Assembly (NCBI GenBank): GCA_023418915.1 | Contig: JAEZYU010000061.1 | Span: forward strand, 124,001-188,000 | Direction of reading: 5' to 3' | Origin: Bacillota bacterium | GTDB lineage: Bacteria; Bacillota; Clostridia; Acetivibrionales; DTU013 | Length of the DNA: 64,000 nucleotides | Part shown: in pieces, positions 52,438 to 61,830 of the stretch | Numbering within the stretch: position 1 is the stretch's first letter | How the letters are laid out: each line of letters begins with the position of its first letter | Program-made: the position numbers and the translations under genes | The notes under the pieces: generated by a model | The model's database searches: none | The model's input: only the letters and a program-made list of their open reading frames with translations | What the model was told of the DNA's origin: nothing

Positions 52438-52472
52438 TCAAAAAAAAGACCCGCCTAAAGCGGGTCTTTTTT
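52438..52472. terminator. bidirectional terminator between ABC-F and groEL
   Basis: A perfect AAAAAGACCCGC / GCGGGTCTTTTT stem with a 5-nt loop has A- and T-runs on both sides. It serves both convergent genes. An extra GCGGGTCTTT copy follows at about 52483. Confidence 0.92.
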
Positions 52473-52496
52473 GTATTCTTCAGCGGGTCTTTCCAA

Positions 52497-54125
52497 TTAG
52501 TACATTCCGCCCATTCCGCCGGGTGCACCTGCGGGCATCGGTGGTTCCTTCTCCGGCTTGTCTGCAACCACGCTCTCAGTGGTCAGTACCATCGAAGCAA
52601 CTGAAGCGGCATTCTGCAGTGCGGATCTTGTTACCTTGGTAGGATCAACGATGCCGCTGCTGATCATATCGACATATTCTTCCTTGAGTACGTCATAGCC
52701 TACACCTATTTCGCTGCTCTTTACCTTATCAACGATGACGGAGCCTTCAAGCCCTGCATTTTGAGCAATCAGTCTTACGGGCTCTTCCAGAGCCTTGACA
52801 ATGATCTGTATACCTGTCTTTTCATCACCATGGGTACCGCTGAGCAATGCTGTAACCTTCGGGATAGCGTTGATATATGCTGTGCCGCCGCCGGCTACGA
52901 TACCCTCTTCTACAGCTGCCTTTGTAGCGGCAAGAGCGTCCTCTATACGGAGCTTCTTTTCTTTCATTTCAGTTTCGGTAGCAGCACCGACTTGAATAAC
53001 AGCTACGCCGCCGGCCAATTTTGCAAGCCTTTCCTGGAGCTTTTCCCTGTCGAAATCGGAAGTGGTCTCTTCTATCTGCGATTTGATAGAGCCGATCCTC
53101 TTTTTGATCTCATCCTGGCTGCCTGCGCCGTCAACGATAATGGTGTTTTCCTTCTGAACCTTGACCTGTCTTGCTTTGCCAAGCTGTGACAGCTGAGTTT
53201 CCTTCAGATCCAGTCCGAGCTCGTCCGAAATCACCTGTCCGCCTGTCAATGTAGCAATATCTCTGAGCATTTCCTTCCTTCTGTCGCCAAAGCCCGGAGC
53301 CTTGACAGCAACACAGTTGAATGTGCCGCGGAGTTTGTTGAGGATCAATGTGGTCAGTGCTTCACCTTCTATATCCTCAGCAATTATGAGCAGCTTTTTG
53401 CCTGCCTGAACGATCTGCTCGAGAAGCGGCAGAAGATCCTGTACGCTGCTGAGCTTCTTGTCTGTGATAAGTATATATGGATCGTCAAGAACTGCTTCCA
53501 TCTTATCTGTATCGGTTACCATGTAAGCAGAAATATAACCTCTGTCGAACTGCATACCTTCGACTACCTCGAGGTTCGTACCCATGGTCTTTGATTCTTC
53601 AACGGTGATAACGCCGTCGTTTGTCACTTTTTCCATTGCATCAGAGATAAGCTGGCCTATCACCTCGTCATTGGCGGAAATTGCTGCAACTCTTGCGATA
53701 TCTTCCTTGCCCTTGATCTTCCTGCTGTTTGCCTTGATAGCTTCAACTGCAGTATCGACTGCTGTTGCAAGACCCTTTTTGAGGATCATCGGGTTTGCAC
53801 CTGCTGCAACATTCTTCAAACCTTCTCTGATAATAGCCTGTGCAAGCAGTGTAGCTGTAGTTGTACCGTCACCTGCAACATCGTTGGTCTTGGTGGCAAC
53901 TTCCTTAACAAGCTGTGCACCCATATTTTCAAATTTGTCTTCGAGTTCGATTTCCTTAGCAATGGTAACACCGTCGTTGGTGATCAGGGGGGATCCGAAT
54001 TTCTTATCGAGTACTACATTTCTCCCCTTGGGTCCAAGGGTTATCTTCACTGTATCAGCCAGTTGATTTACACCGCATTCCAATGCGCGCCTGGCTTCTT
54101 CTCCGAATTTTATTTCTTTTGACAT
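52497..54125 (-). CDS. groEL: 60 kDa chaperonin GroEL
   Basis: GroEL (542 residues) forms the double-ring folding chamber. It begins SKEIKFGEEARRALECGVN, contains the GDGTTTATLLAQ ATP-binding loop (about 86-97), and ends with the glycine/methionine tail GGMGGMY. The ATG at 54125 has an AAGGAGG site. It follows groES by 50 bp under the CIRCE-controlled promoter. The length and motifs are normal. Confidence 0.98.
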   Translation of the reverse strand: MSKEIKFGEEARRALECGVNQLADTVKITLGPKGRNVVLDKKFGSPLITNDGVTIAKEIELEDKFENMGAQLVKEVATKTNDVAGDGTTTATLLAQAIIREGLKNVAAGANPMILKKGLATAVDTAVEAIKANSRKIKGKEDIARVAAISANDEVIGQLISDAMEKVTNDGVITVEESKTMGTNLEVVEGMQFDRGYISAYMVTDTDKMEAVLDDPYILITDKKLSSVQDLLPLLEQIVQAGKKLLIIAEDIEGEALTTLILNKLRGTFNCVAVKAPGFGDRRKEMLRDIATLTGGQVISDELGLDLKETQLSQLGKARQVKVQKENTIIVDGAGSQDEIKKRIGSIKSQIEETTSDFDREKLQERLAKLAGGVAVIQVGAATETEMKEKKLRIEDALAATKAAVEEGIVAGGGTAYINAIPKVTALLSGTHGDEKTGIQIIVKALEEPVRLIAQNAGLEGSVIVDKVKSSEIGVGYDVLKEEYVDMISSGIVDPTKVTRSALQNAASVASMVLTTESVVADKPEKEPPMPAGAPGGMGGMY

Positions 54126-54175
54126 ATGTTATAGCCTCCTTGTTTGAATTGATTTATCAAATGACAATATGTCTG

Positions 54176-54463
54176 TTATTCGACTACAGCCAGGATATCA
54201 CTCTGTTTGAGTATTGTATACTCTACATTGTCGATCTTGACTTCCGTCCCCGCATATTTGCTGATAAGTACTTTGTCGCCGACCTTAACTTCCATTTTGA
54301 TCTCTCTGCCCTTGTCATCATAACCGCCCGGTCCGACTGATACGATCTCAGCTACCTGCGGCTTCTCCTTAGCACTGCCGGGAAGAACGATGCCGCCTTT
54401 TGTTGTTTCTTCACTTTCGAGCATCTTAATTACGACTCTTTCACCCAATGGTTTTATTTTCAT
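54176..54463 (-). CDS. groES: 10 kDa co-chaperonin GroES
   Basis: GroES (95 residues) caps GroEL. It begins KIKPLGERVVIKMLESEETT, includes the mobile loop GGIVLPGSAKEKPQ and the ALKVGDKVLISKYAGTEV-like block. The ATG at 54463 has a GGAGG site; 15 extra codons upstream are not part of the family. It lies 35 bp after the CIRCE operator. Confidence 0.97.
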   Translation of the reverse strand: MKIKPLGERVVIKMLESEETTKGGIVLPGSAKEKPQVAEIVSVGPGGYDDKGREIKMEVKVGDKVLISKYAGTEVKIDNVEYTILKQSDILAVVE

Positions 54464-54497
54464 AAAGTGTACCTCCTGTAATGTTTTTAACAATTTA

Positions 54498-54524
54498 TTA
54501 GCACTCACTTATATTGAGTGCTAA
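54498..54524 (-). promoter_or_regulatory. CIRCE operator (HrcA site)
   Basis: A perfect TTAGCACTC-N9-GAGTGCTAA inverted repeat, the HrcA-binding CIRCE element. It implies heat-shock control of groESL by HrcA. Confidence 0.96.
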
Positions 54525-54564
54525 TCACATTAATAATATAATATAATATCCATTTTTTAATCAA
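54525..54564 (-). promoter_or_regulatory. groESL promoter region
   Basis: Minus-strand TTGATT (54564-54559) is followed after 15-17 nt by an AT-rich -10 (TATTAT or TTATAT) just before the CIRCE element. No clear terminator for the his operon is visible between it and hisIE. Confidence 0.6.
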
Positions 54565-54650
54565 ATATGCGTTTTTTCTAAAATGTTCCGTTTTTGGCCC
54601 AATAACCTGGATTGTATGCCTATTTTATGAAATATCATCGTTTTTCGCAG

Positions 54651-55448
54651 TTATTCTCTCTTTTTTAATTCCCGGTATATATCATTAAGCGTCAATCCTC
54701 GCTGAGCCAGTAGAACCATGACATGATAAAAGAGGTCTGCGATCTCTGCCTGTACATCTGAAGATAAACCATTCTTTGAAGCTATGATGACTTCACTTGC
54801 CTCTTCCCCGATTTTTTTCAATATCTTGTCAAGACCTTTTGTAAATAGATAATTGGTGTATGAACCCTCCTTCGGGTGAGCAAGCCTGTCAAGTATAACA
54901 CTGAATACATCTCCGAGTACTTCAGGCCCGGCTTCTTCCCCACCATTTGCACTGATCACGTTATCTATATTTTCTCTTAAACAAGCAGCACCAGCTTCGG
55001 TATTATCATAACAGGCTGTATCATTACTGTCCCGGCTGCCTGACTTATTATCTATCTCTGCACAGCTGCCCATGTCAGTCAAGCCTTCAACACTTTTCAT
55101 ACCAACACCGGCCTTTAGTTCATCGGCGTCAAGCCTTGTGAAGAAGCATGAACGGTGTCCCGTATGGCAGGCTGCGCCGGTTTGCTCCGCTTTCACGAGA
55201 AGTGTATCGCCATCGCAGTCAATGCTGATGCTCCGTACCCTTTGATAATGGCCGGAGGTCTCGCCTTTGAGCCATAGCTTGCGCCTGCTTCTGCTGTAGT
55301 AATGGACCATGCCTGTTTCAACCGTTTTGCGCAGCGACTCCTCATTCATATAGGCTACCATCAGCACCTCATCTGTTCTGATATCCTGTGTCACTGCCGG
55401 TATAAGACCGTCTGAGTTATATTTCACCATTTTAAGAATATTTGGCAT
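54651..55448 (-). CDS. hisIE: HisIE: phosphoribosyl-AMP cyclohydrolase / phosphoribosyl-ATP pyrophosphatase
   Basis: This bifunctional enzyme performs steps 2 and 3 of histidine synthesis. The N-terminal HisI part (1 to about 112) has the metal-binding CDGDTLLV and CHTGHRSCF motifs. The C-terminal HisE part (about 180-265) has EGSYTNYLF, GEEASEVIIASK and an acidic helix. Between them is an unusually long, acidic, Cys-containing linker of about 60 residues (about 115-175), longer than in enterobacterial HisIE. It is the last gene of the operon; the ATG at 55448 has a GAGGATG site and overlaps nothing. Confidence 0.95.
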   Translation of the reverse strand: MPNILKMVKYNSDGLIPAVTQDIRTDEVLMVAYMNEESLRKTVETGMVHYYSRSRRKLWLKGETSGHYQRVRSISIDCDGDTLLVKAEQTGAACHTGHRSCFFTRLDADELKAGVGMKSVEGLTDMGSCAEIDNKSGSRDSNDTACYDNTEAGAACLRENIDNVISANGGEEAGPEVLGDVFSVILDRLAHPKEGSYTNYLFTKGLDKILKKIGEEASEVIIASKNGLSSDVQAEIADLFYHVMVLLAQRGLTLNDIYRELKKRE

Positions 55449-55449
55449 T

Positions 55450-56211
55450 TTACATCCTCACTTCTATCCCTTTTCCTTTAAGATACTCTTTAAGCCCGCG
55501 TATTTCCAACTCCCTGAAGTGGAAGAGCGATGCTGCCAGAGCCGCATCGGCCTTTCCATCTGTCAGCGCCTCATAAAAGTGTTCCAATGTGCCTGCACCG
55601 CCTGAAGCTATGACCGGTATGCCAACACTTTCAGAGACGGTTCTCGTCAATTCTATATCATAACCATTTTTCGTACCATCACAGTCCATGCTTGTCAGAA
55701 GGATCTCTCCTGCTCCGAGCTTTTCTGCCTGAAGCGCCCATTCAACCGCATCCCTTCCGGTATTTACGCGGCCCCCATTGAGATAAACATCCCAACCGCT
55801 GTCGCCGCTGCGCCTCTTTGCATCGATGGCGACTACGACACACTGGCTGCCAAACCTTTCCGCCGCCTCGGAAATCAGCTCAGGCCTCTTCAATGCAGCT
55901 GAATTTACCGAAACCTTGTCTGCTCCGGCTTTGAGAATTTCCCTGAAATCCTCGCAGGTCCTGATGCCCCCGCCAACGGTAAACGGTATGAAAACATTCT
56001 CGGCTACACGGCGAACGACATCGATCATAATGCCTCTCGCATCCGCTGATGCGGTGATATCAAGAAATGTCAGTTCGTCAGCACCGGCCTTGTCGTAGAA
56101 GGAAGCATTCTCCACAGGATCACCGGCATCTCTGAAGTTGACAAAATTGACTCCCTTTACGACTCTCCCGTCCAGTACATCAAGACATGGAATTATTCGT
56201 TTTGTATGCAT
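55450..56211 (-). CDS. hisF: imidazole glycerol phosphate synthase cyclase subunit
   Basis: HisF (253 residues) is a TIM barrel that receives ammonia from HisH and forms imidazole glycerol phosphate and AICAR. Catalytic aspartates lie in IPCLDVLDGRVVKG and LLTSMDCDGTKNG. The start is the ATG at 56211, eight nt after GGAGG; a GTG three codons earlier is less likely. It lies downstream of hisA after a 158-bp spacer. Confidence 0.97.
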   Translation of the reverse strand: MHTKRIIPCLDVLDGRVVKGVNFVNFRDAGDPVENASFYDKAGADELTFLDITASADARGIMIDVVRRVAENVFIPFTVGGGIRTCEDFREILKAGADKVSVNSAALKRPELISEAAERFGSQCVVVAIDAKRRSGDSGWDVYLNGGRVNTGRDAVEWALQAEKLGAGEILLTSMDCDGTKNGYDIELTRTVSESVGIPVIASGGAGTLEHFYEALTDGKADAALAASLFHFRELEIRGLKEYLKGKGIEVRM

Positions 56212-56369
56212 CCTTGGCACCTCCCTGCTAATAAATCGCCTCTCCCGGTATATGAATCCTGTAAACAGTACATACCCGCTATAGACTGTCTGGTCCTAAA
56301 ATCAATATACGCTGTTTATCAATCGAAATGCGTTCAGCCGGTTATATCCATCTGAGTATCCCGGCCATA

Positions 56370-57083
56370 TCATTTCGCAGCCTCAATTGCTTCCTTCAGA
56401 TTGATATCTCCCGTGTACAGGGCTTTCCCGACAATAGCACCTGATATCCCTATATTCTTAAGGTTTATGATATCCTGTATGCTTGTGACTCCACCGGAGG
56501 CTATAACATCTATCCCCACAGACTTCACCATTTCCTCCATTGCCTTAAGGTTAGGACCCTTGAGCATCCCATCTCTGGATATGTCCGTATAAATTATGAC
56601 CTTGGCTCCGAGTTCCTCCATTTTCCTGGCAAATCCTATTGCTGTAAACTCACTTGTCTTTGCCCAGCCTTCTATAGCAACAAGTCCATCCTTTGCGTCT
56701 ATTGCGACTGCAAGGTTATTGCCGAAGCTCCCCACAGCCTTCTTTACAAGCTCCGGATCGTTTACTGCGGAAGTCCCCAGAATCACCCTTTCAATTCCCT
56801 TGCAAAGTATTATCTCAATCGTCTCTATAGTGCGGATCCCTCCGCCAAGCTGAACCGGTGTCCCCAGCTTTACAGCCATCTCGCTGATGATCGCTGTATT
56901 CTGTGGTTTTCCAAGCCTGGCGCCGTCCAGATCAACTACATGGATGTACTGAGCACCCATCTGTTCGAATCTTATGGCCATCTCGATCGGATTGTCCGAA
57001 TACACTGTCACATCGTTGAACTTTCCCTGTACCAGCCTTACACATCTGCCATCCTTAACGTCTATTGCGGGATAGATTATCAT
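56370..57083 (-). CDS. hisA: phosphoribosylformimino-AICAR ribotide isomerase
   Basis: HisA (237 residues) is a TIM-barrel Amadori isomerase. Aspartates lie in YPAIDVKDGRCVRLVQG and VIIYTDISRDGML. The ATG at 57083 has GGAGTGAT nearby; eleven extra codons upstream lack family support. The hisH stop is 65 bp upstream. Confidence 0.97.
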   Translation of the reverse strand: MIIYPAIDVKDGRCVRLVQGKFNDVTVYSDNPIEMAIRFEQMGAQYIHVVDLDGARLGKPQNTAIISEMAVKLGTPVQLGGGIRTIETIEIILCKGIERVILGTSAVNDPELVKKAVGSFGNNLAVAIDAKDGLVAIEGWAKTSEFTAIGFARKMEELGAKVIIYTDISRDGMLKGPNLKAMEEMVKSVGIDVIASGGVTSIQDIINLKNIGISGAIVGKALYTGDINLKEAIEAAK

Positions 57084-57147
57084 TTGGTTATCACTCCATA
57101 AACAATATTTGATCAACTTCTCCTTGTTATGACCATACTTAATTACA

Positions 57148-57756
57148 TCAAGCCAACTCCGCCCAGTTTTTCAGAATTGTGAGTCCAACCTCGCCGCTCT
57201 TTTCAGGGTGGAACTGAGTAGCAAAAACCCTGCCGCTGTTGACCGCTGCATCAAATGAAACTCCATATTCGCATGACGCCGCAACGATATTTCTGTCAAT
57301 AGCCCTCAGATAATATGAATGGACAAAATACACATAGGGATCCTCCGAAAGACCTTTAAACAGAGGGCTCTCACGGGTCTGCAAGGAATTCCATCCCATA
57401 TGCGGCACCTTCAGTCCGTGTTTGGACGGCAGGCTCCTTATCGCCCCCCTGAATAGTCCCAGACCATTCACGCTTTTTCCGCCTTCCTCGCTGTAATCGA
57501 ACAACAGCTGAAGTCCAAGGCATATCCCCAGAAAAAGTCTGTTTTGGCGGACCACATCCTTTACAGCCTGTACCATACCACATCTTTGAAGGTTGGCCAT
57601 AGCATCGGAAAAAGCCCCTACGCCTGGCAGAACTACAGCGTCAGCTCTGCTCACGATGCCGGCGTCTGATGTTGTAACAGCTTTTAATCCTATGAACCTC
57701 ATAGCCTTTTCTACACTGCCCAGGTTTCCTACTCCATAATCAATTATTGCAATCAA
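57148..57756 (-). CDS. hisH: imidazole glycerol phosphate synthase glutaminase subunit
   Basis: HisH (202 residues) is a class I glutamine amidotransferase that feeds ammonia to HisF. The nucleophile cysteine lies in FLGICLGLQLLF (about 79), and the His-Glu pair in TQFHPEKSG. The start is a TTG at 57756 (MIAIIDYGVGNLGS). The ribosome site is weak, so it may depend on translation of the preceding gene. Confidence 0.95.
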   Translation of the reverse strand: MIAIIDYGVGNLGSVEKAMRFIGLKAVTTSDAGIVSRADAVVLPGVGAFSDAMANLQRCGMVQAVKDVVRQNRLFLGICLGLQLLFDYSEEGGKSVNGLGLFRGAIRSLPSKHGLKVPHMGWNSLQTRESPLFKGLSEDPYVYFVHSYYLRAIDRNIVAASCEYGVSFDAAVNSGRVFATQFHPEKSGEVGLTILKNWAELA

Positions 57757-57880
57757 TATTGAACCAACCTATCCTTTCCGGATACATTCATGTGTGCTTC
57801 CTGTTAATGCTGTCCTGCCGTATTCAGAATTTACAGCCGAAGATTTATGAGAGATCTCAAGAAAATTTCAACCAGCCTTC

Positions 57881-58468
57881 TTACAAAATACCTTTGGTGG
57901 ACATGACCCCCTCTATCCTGCTGTCAACAGTGGCAGCCTCGTCAAGCGCCCTTGCGAATGCCTTGAACACTGCCTCTGTTATGTGATGGTTGTTGTTGCC
58001 GTACATAACGTTTATGTGGATGTTCATGCCTGCATTAACGGACACCGCTCTGAAAAATTCCTCTACCAGCTCTGTTTCCATATCTCCTACATACTCGTTC
58101 GTATACTTTACATTGAAGACAAGGTAAGGCCGCCCGCCTATGTCCACGGTAACAGCAGCAAGCGCCTCATCCATCGGCACACAGGACATTCCGTATCTCT
58201 TAATGGACTTTTTGTCCCCCAGTGCATTTTTTACAGCCTGTCCGAGAACAATACCAATATCCTCTACGGTATGGTGCGCATCCACATTAAGATCTCCGCT
58301 GGCTTTTACCTCAAGGTCCAGCAGTCCATGCTTTGAAAACAAAGTCAGCATGTGATCCAGAAATCCTATTCCTGTATCGATCAGGGATCTGCCACTGCCG
58401 TCTATGTCAAGCTTCAGCCATATGTCTGTTTCTGCCGTTTTCCTGCTCAATTCAGTACTTCTTGCCAT
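57881..58468 (-). CDS. hisB: imidazoleglycerol-phosphate dehydratase
   Basis: HisB (195 residues) is the manganese-dependent dehydratase only; no histidinol-phosphatase domain is fused. Metal-binding blocks are GFLDHMLTLFSKH, DAHHTVEDIGI and GNNNHHITEA. The ATG at 58468 has an AGGAGG site. Repeats R6 and R7 lie directly upstream. Confidence 0.97.
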   Translation of the reverse strand: MARSTELSRKTAETDIWLKLDIDGSGRSLIDTGIGFLDHMLTLFSKHGLLDLEVKASGDLNVDAHHTVEDIGIVLGQAVKNALGDKKSIKRYGMSCVPMDEALAAVTVDIGGRPYLVFNVKYTNEYVGDMETELVEEFFRAVSVNAGMNIHINVMYGNNNHHITEAVFKAFARALDEAATVDSRIEGVMSTKGIL

Positions 58469-58480
58469 ATCACACCTCCT

Positions 58481-58537
58481 GTTATAACGCATCGTTCAAA
58501 CAGAAATTTTCATTTGCAGAAAATTTATCTTACCTCT
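58481..58537 (-). repeat. dispersed hairpin repeat, copy R6
   Basis: Minus-strand hairpin arms AAATTTTC / GAAAATTT: both arms lost one base pair relative to the other copies, a compensated change. It ends CGATGCGTTATAAC directly before the hisB ribosome site. Confidence 0.7.
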
Positions 58538-58584
58538 GCGCATTTCAGACTCATACAATGATGTATCGGTCATCTTCTGCCTTA

Positions 58585-58660
58585 TTATAACACTTCATTT
58601 CAAAGAAAACTTTCCGTTTGTAGAAAAATTTACTTACCTCGCTTATAAAGCCTCGTTATA
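58585..58660 (-). repeat. dispersed hairpin repeat, copy R7
   Basis: On the minus strand it runs from TATAACGAGGC through GAGGTAAG and the hairpin core to GAAGTGTTATAA. This is one of the most complete short copies (76 bp). It contains the hisC stop codon. R6 follows it head to tail. Confidence 0.72.
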
Positions 58661-59711
58661 GCAAACGTTTCAATACGCCAATGACTTTCTTCATGTCCTC
58701 GTCCGTACCAATGGATATACGCAGATGGTTATCTATCAAAGGCTTTTTGAAATATCTGACGAGTATGCCCGCCTCCCTGAGTCTAGCAAAAATTTCTTCG
58801 GCCTTCGTACTCCTATGGCTTACAAACACGAAATTCGCCAGAGAATCTGTGATATCAAACCCCAATTTCTTTAGGTCTGCCGCAAACCATTCTCTGGTCG
58901 CAATCACTTTCCCGGTAATACCGCTGTAATACTCATCATCCTCCAATGCTGCGGTACCGGCTGTGATAGCAAGCCTGTCAAGGGTATATGAGTTAAAAGA
59001 ATTCTTAACACTTTCGAGAGCACATATCAGTTCGCTGTTGCCGAAAGCAAATCCGATCCTCATTCCCGCAAGCGCCCGGGACTTTGAGAATGTGTGCACA
59101 ACCAGCAGGTTCGGATATTCGTCGATCAAGCCAATGGCCGTCTGTCCGCCGTAGTCTATATACGCTTCGTCTACGATAACTACTGCGTCGGGGTTCCCTT
59201 CCACAACGCTGCGGATCGCAGAAAGAGGTAAAGCCTTGCCGGTCGGGGCGTTGGGGTTGGCAAGGATTATTCCTCCGCTGCCCTTTGTCAGCTGCTCGGA
59301 CGGAATGTTGAATTCACTGTCGAGCGGCGTAGTTGAATAATCCAGATCGAATAGTGAAGCATAGACCGGATAGAATGAATATGTGATGTTAGGGAATACG
59401 ATGGTCCTGCCCGGATCAAAAAAAGCCATAAATGAGAATGCAAGTACTTCATCAGAACCGTTACCCGCAAATATCTGATCCCTTTTAACTCCGTAGCTGC
59501 GGGAAGCTGCGCTGATAAGCATATCGCAGGTTGGGTCGGGGTAGAGCCTGAGACTGTCGTCAACGGCCTGCCTTATCGCTTCGGTCACCTTTGGCGACGG
59601 CCCATATGGGTTCTCATTCGTATTGAGTTTGATGTATCTTCTGTCTCTTGGCTGCTCACCGGGAACATAAGGCACCAGCCTGCCGGCAAGTCTGCTCCAG
59701 TACTTGTTCAT
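58656..59711 (-). CDS. hisC: histidinol-phosphate aminotransferase
   Basis: HisC (351 residues) is a PLP-dependent class I/II aminotransferase. PLP-binding blocks are NENPYGPSP, AGNGSDEVL, VIVDEAYIDYGG and the lysine in HTFSKSRALAGMRIG. The ATG at 59711 has a GGAGAAGG site. Its TAA stop falls inside repeat R7, so the element has set the C-terminus. Confidence 0.97.
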   Translation of the reverse strand: MNKYWSRLAGRLVPYVPGEQPRDRRYIKLNTNENPYGPSPKVTEAIRQAVDDSLRLYPDPTCDMLISAASRSYGVKRDQIFAGNGSDEVLAFSFMAFFDPGRTIVFPNITYSFYPVYASLFDLDYSTTPLDSEFNIPSEQLTKGSGGIILANPNAPTGKALPLSAIRSVVEGNPDAVVIVDEAYIDYGGQTAIGLIDEYPNLLVVHTFSKSRALAGMRIGFAFGNSELICALESVKNSFNSYTLDRLAITAGTAALEDDEYYSGITGKVIATREWFAADLKKLGFDITDSLANFVFVSHRSTKAEEIFARLREAGILVRYFKKPLIDNHLRISIGTDEDMKKVIGVLKRLL

Positions 59712-59790
59712 ATTCCTTCTCCCTTATCGGCCTCTTCACTGCCGAAAATCAACTCTGCGCCCGAATCCAGACGTTTATCAGGCATAATGG

Positions 59791-61086
59791 CTATCTTTCA
59801 AAACGTATCTTTATGGCATTGGCATGGCCGTCAAGCCTCTCATATTGCGCAAAACCGATAACCGTGTCCTTCGCTTTCTCCAAGGCTCTCCTTGTGTAGG
59901 AAATTACACTGGACTTCTTGACAAAATCGGCCACATTGAGCGGTGAGAAAAACCTCGCAGTCCCTCCTGTCGGCAGGACATGATTAGGCCCCGCAAAATA
60001 GTCACCAAGCGGCTCCGGCGACCAGCTGCCAAGGAAAACGGCTCCTGCGTTTTTCACATACGACAGACGGCTGAACGGCTCTTCAATACAGAGCTCCAGA
60101 TGCTCCGGAGCTATTCGGTTGGCGACCTCGATCGCCTCATCAAGATCGTTGACAATTATGACCGCACTGTATTCAGAGAGCGATCTGTCAAGTATGCTCT
60201 TTCTGGACAGCTTCTGATACTGGATCTCCAGTTCTCTTGTCACCGCCTGCGCCAGATTTACTGAAGGAGTAATAAGTATCGATGCGGATAACACATCATG
60301 CTCCGCTTGTGACAGCAGATCGGCAGCCACGAAGGCCGGTTCTGCTGTATCATCCGCCACTACAGTGATCTCGCTTGGTCCGGCAAACATATCTATGTCG
60401 CAATAGCCGTATGCAAGCCTTTTAGCAGTAGATACATAGATATTGCCCGGACCAAAAATCTTATCGACTCTTGGTACAGTCTCTGTTCCGAAAACCATAG
60501 CCGCAACAGCCTGAGCGCCTCCCATTTTGTATATGTCCGTAACTCCGGCCTCACTGGCGGCGACCAGTACAGCGGGGTCTAGTTTTCCGTCGCTGCCGGG
60601 AGGAGTTGCCATTACGATCCTCTCCACTCCTGCAACCTTTGCCGGAAGAGCATTCATCAGTACCGAGGATGTCAGAACCGCCGTCCCTCCAGGAACATAT
60701 ATGCCTACCACCTCAAGAGGTCTGTATAGCTGTCCCAGTAATATGCCGTCATCTCCCGTCAAGAACCATGAATTCTCCTTCTGCTTCTCATGGAATGCTG
60801 TTATATTGACTTTGGATCTTTTGATCATATCAAGCAGCTTTGGATCAACAATATCATATGCTTCTTCTATCTCCTTGTCAGAAACCTTCATTGAAGAGGG
60901 CTCCAGATCGACCCCGTCAAATTTTTGGGTATACTTAAGGACAGCCTTATCGCCGCCTTTCCTGACATTTTCAAGTATTTCGCCGACGACCTCTGTCACA
61001 TCTTTTCTGCCGACCCTATCTCTGTCAACAAGCTTATCAAAAAGCTCTGTATCCTTGCCTCGTCTCAAATCAATAGTTTTTATCAT
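59791..61086 (-). CDS. hisD: histidinol dehydrogenase
   Basis: HisD (431 residues) catalyses the last two NAD-linked oxidations. Zinc and catalytic motifs are SLLSQAEHDVLS, IAPEHLEL (near 330) and GPNHVLPTGGTARF. The ATG at 61086 has an AGAGGTG site. It lies between hisG and hisC with short spacers. Confidence 0.97.
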   Translation of the reverse strand: MIKTIDLRRGKDTELFDKLVDRDRVGRKDVTEVVGEILENVRKGGDKAVLKYTQKFDGVDLEPSSMKVSDKEIEEAYDIVDPKLLDMIKRSKVNITAFHEKQKENSWFLTGDDGILLGQLYRPLEVVGIYVPGGTAVLTSSVLMNALPAKVAGVERIVMATPPGSDGKLDPAVLVAASEAGVTDIYKMGGAQAVAAMVFGTETVPRVDKIFGPGNIYVSTAKRLAYGYCDIDMFAGPSEITVVADDTAEPAFVAADLLSQAEHDVLSASILITPSVNLAQAVTRELEIQYQKLSRKSILDRSLSEYSAVIIVNDLDEAIEVANRIAPEHLELCIEEPFSRLSYVKNAGAVFLGSWSPEPLGDYFAGPNHVLPTGGTARFFSPLNVADFVKKSSVISYTRRALEKAKDTVIGFAQYERLDGHANAIKIRFER

Positions 61087-61177
61087 AAATCACATCACCT
61101 CTGATTTTGTCATGTACCTCTTACTATTCACGACTACGCAGATCTATTTCATGCAGGATGCACTTCATGCCATTTCA

Positions 61178-61825
61178 TCATTCTTTAACAAGCTCAAGCT
61201 GCATCCGTAAACCGTTGACTATATTGTTTATCCTTTCACTTTCCATCTTCATGCTCACCCTGTTCACGACAACTCTTGCACTTATTTCAGCTATGGTGTC
61301 AAGTACGGCAAGCCCATTCTCTCTCAGCGTTCTTCCGCTCTCCACGATATCCACGATCACCTCTGAGAGTCCTACAAGCGGCGCCAGCTCAACAGAACCG
61401 TTGAGCTTGATAACCTCTATAGATTCACGACGCTTGTGTTCGAAGTACTCACGTGCTATACGGGGATATTTTGTCGCCACTCTTTTGTTGTTAAGGCTGT
61501 CGAGCTTTCCCACCAGCTCTGCCGGGCCTGCAACGACCATCCGGCAGGCGGCAAACCCCAGATTGAGTACCTCATAAAGATGCCTTCCCTCCTCCAGCAG
61601 AGTATCCTTTCCCACAACTCCCATATCAGCAGCACCGTACTCCACATATGTGGGCACATCAGCCGGTTTCACAAGGAAGAACCTGATCTTGTTTGTTTCA
61701 TCTGTAAAAATTAACTTGCGTGATGCATCCCGGTACTCTGAACAATTGATCCCCAGCTTCTCCAGCAGATCAACAGACATATCCGCCAATCTTCCCTTTG
61801 ATAGTGCTATCGAAAGATACCTCAT
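61178..61825 (-). CDS. hisG: ATP phosphoribosyltransferase, short form
   Basis: HisG (215 residues) is the short form, which lacks the C-terminal regulatory domain and needs HisZ. Motifs are SIALSKGRLAD and VVDIVESGRTLRENGL (PRPP loop). The ATG at 61825 (GAGGTGAG) is preferred over one three codons earlier. It follows hisZ by 5 bp, consistent with assembly of a HisG-HisZ complex. Confidence 0.97.
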   Translation of the reverse strand: MRYLSIALSKGRLADMSVDLLEKLGINCSEYRDASRKLIFTDETNKIRFFLVKPADVPTYVEYGAADMGVVGKDTLLEEGRHLYEVLNLGFAACRMVVAGPAELVGKLDSLNNKRVATKYPRIAREYFEHKRRESIEVIKLNGSVELAPLVGLSEVIVDIVESGRTLRENGLAVLDTIAEISARVVVNRVSMKMESERINNIVNGLRMQLELVKE

Positions 61826-61830
61826 TAAGC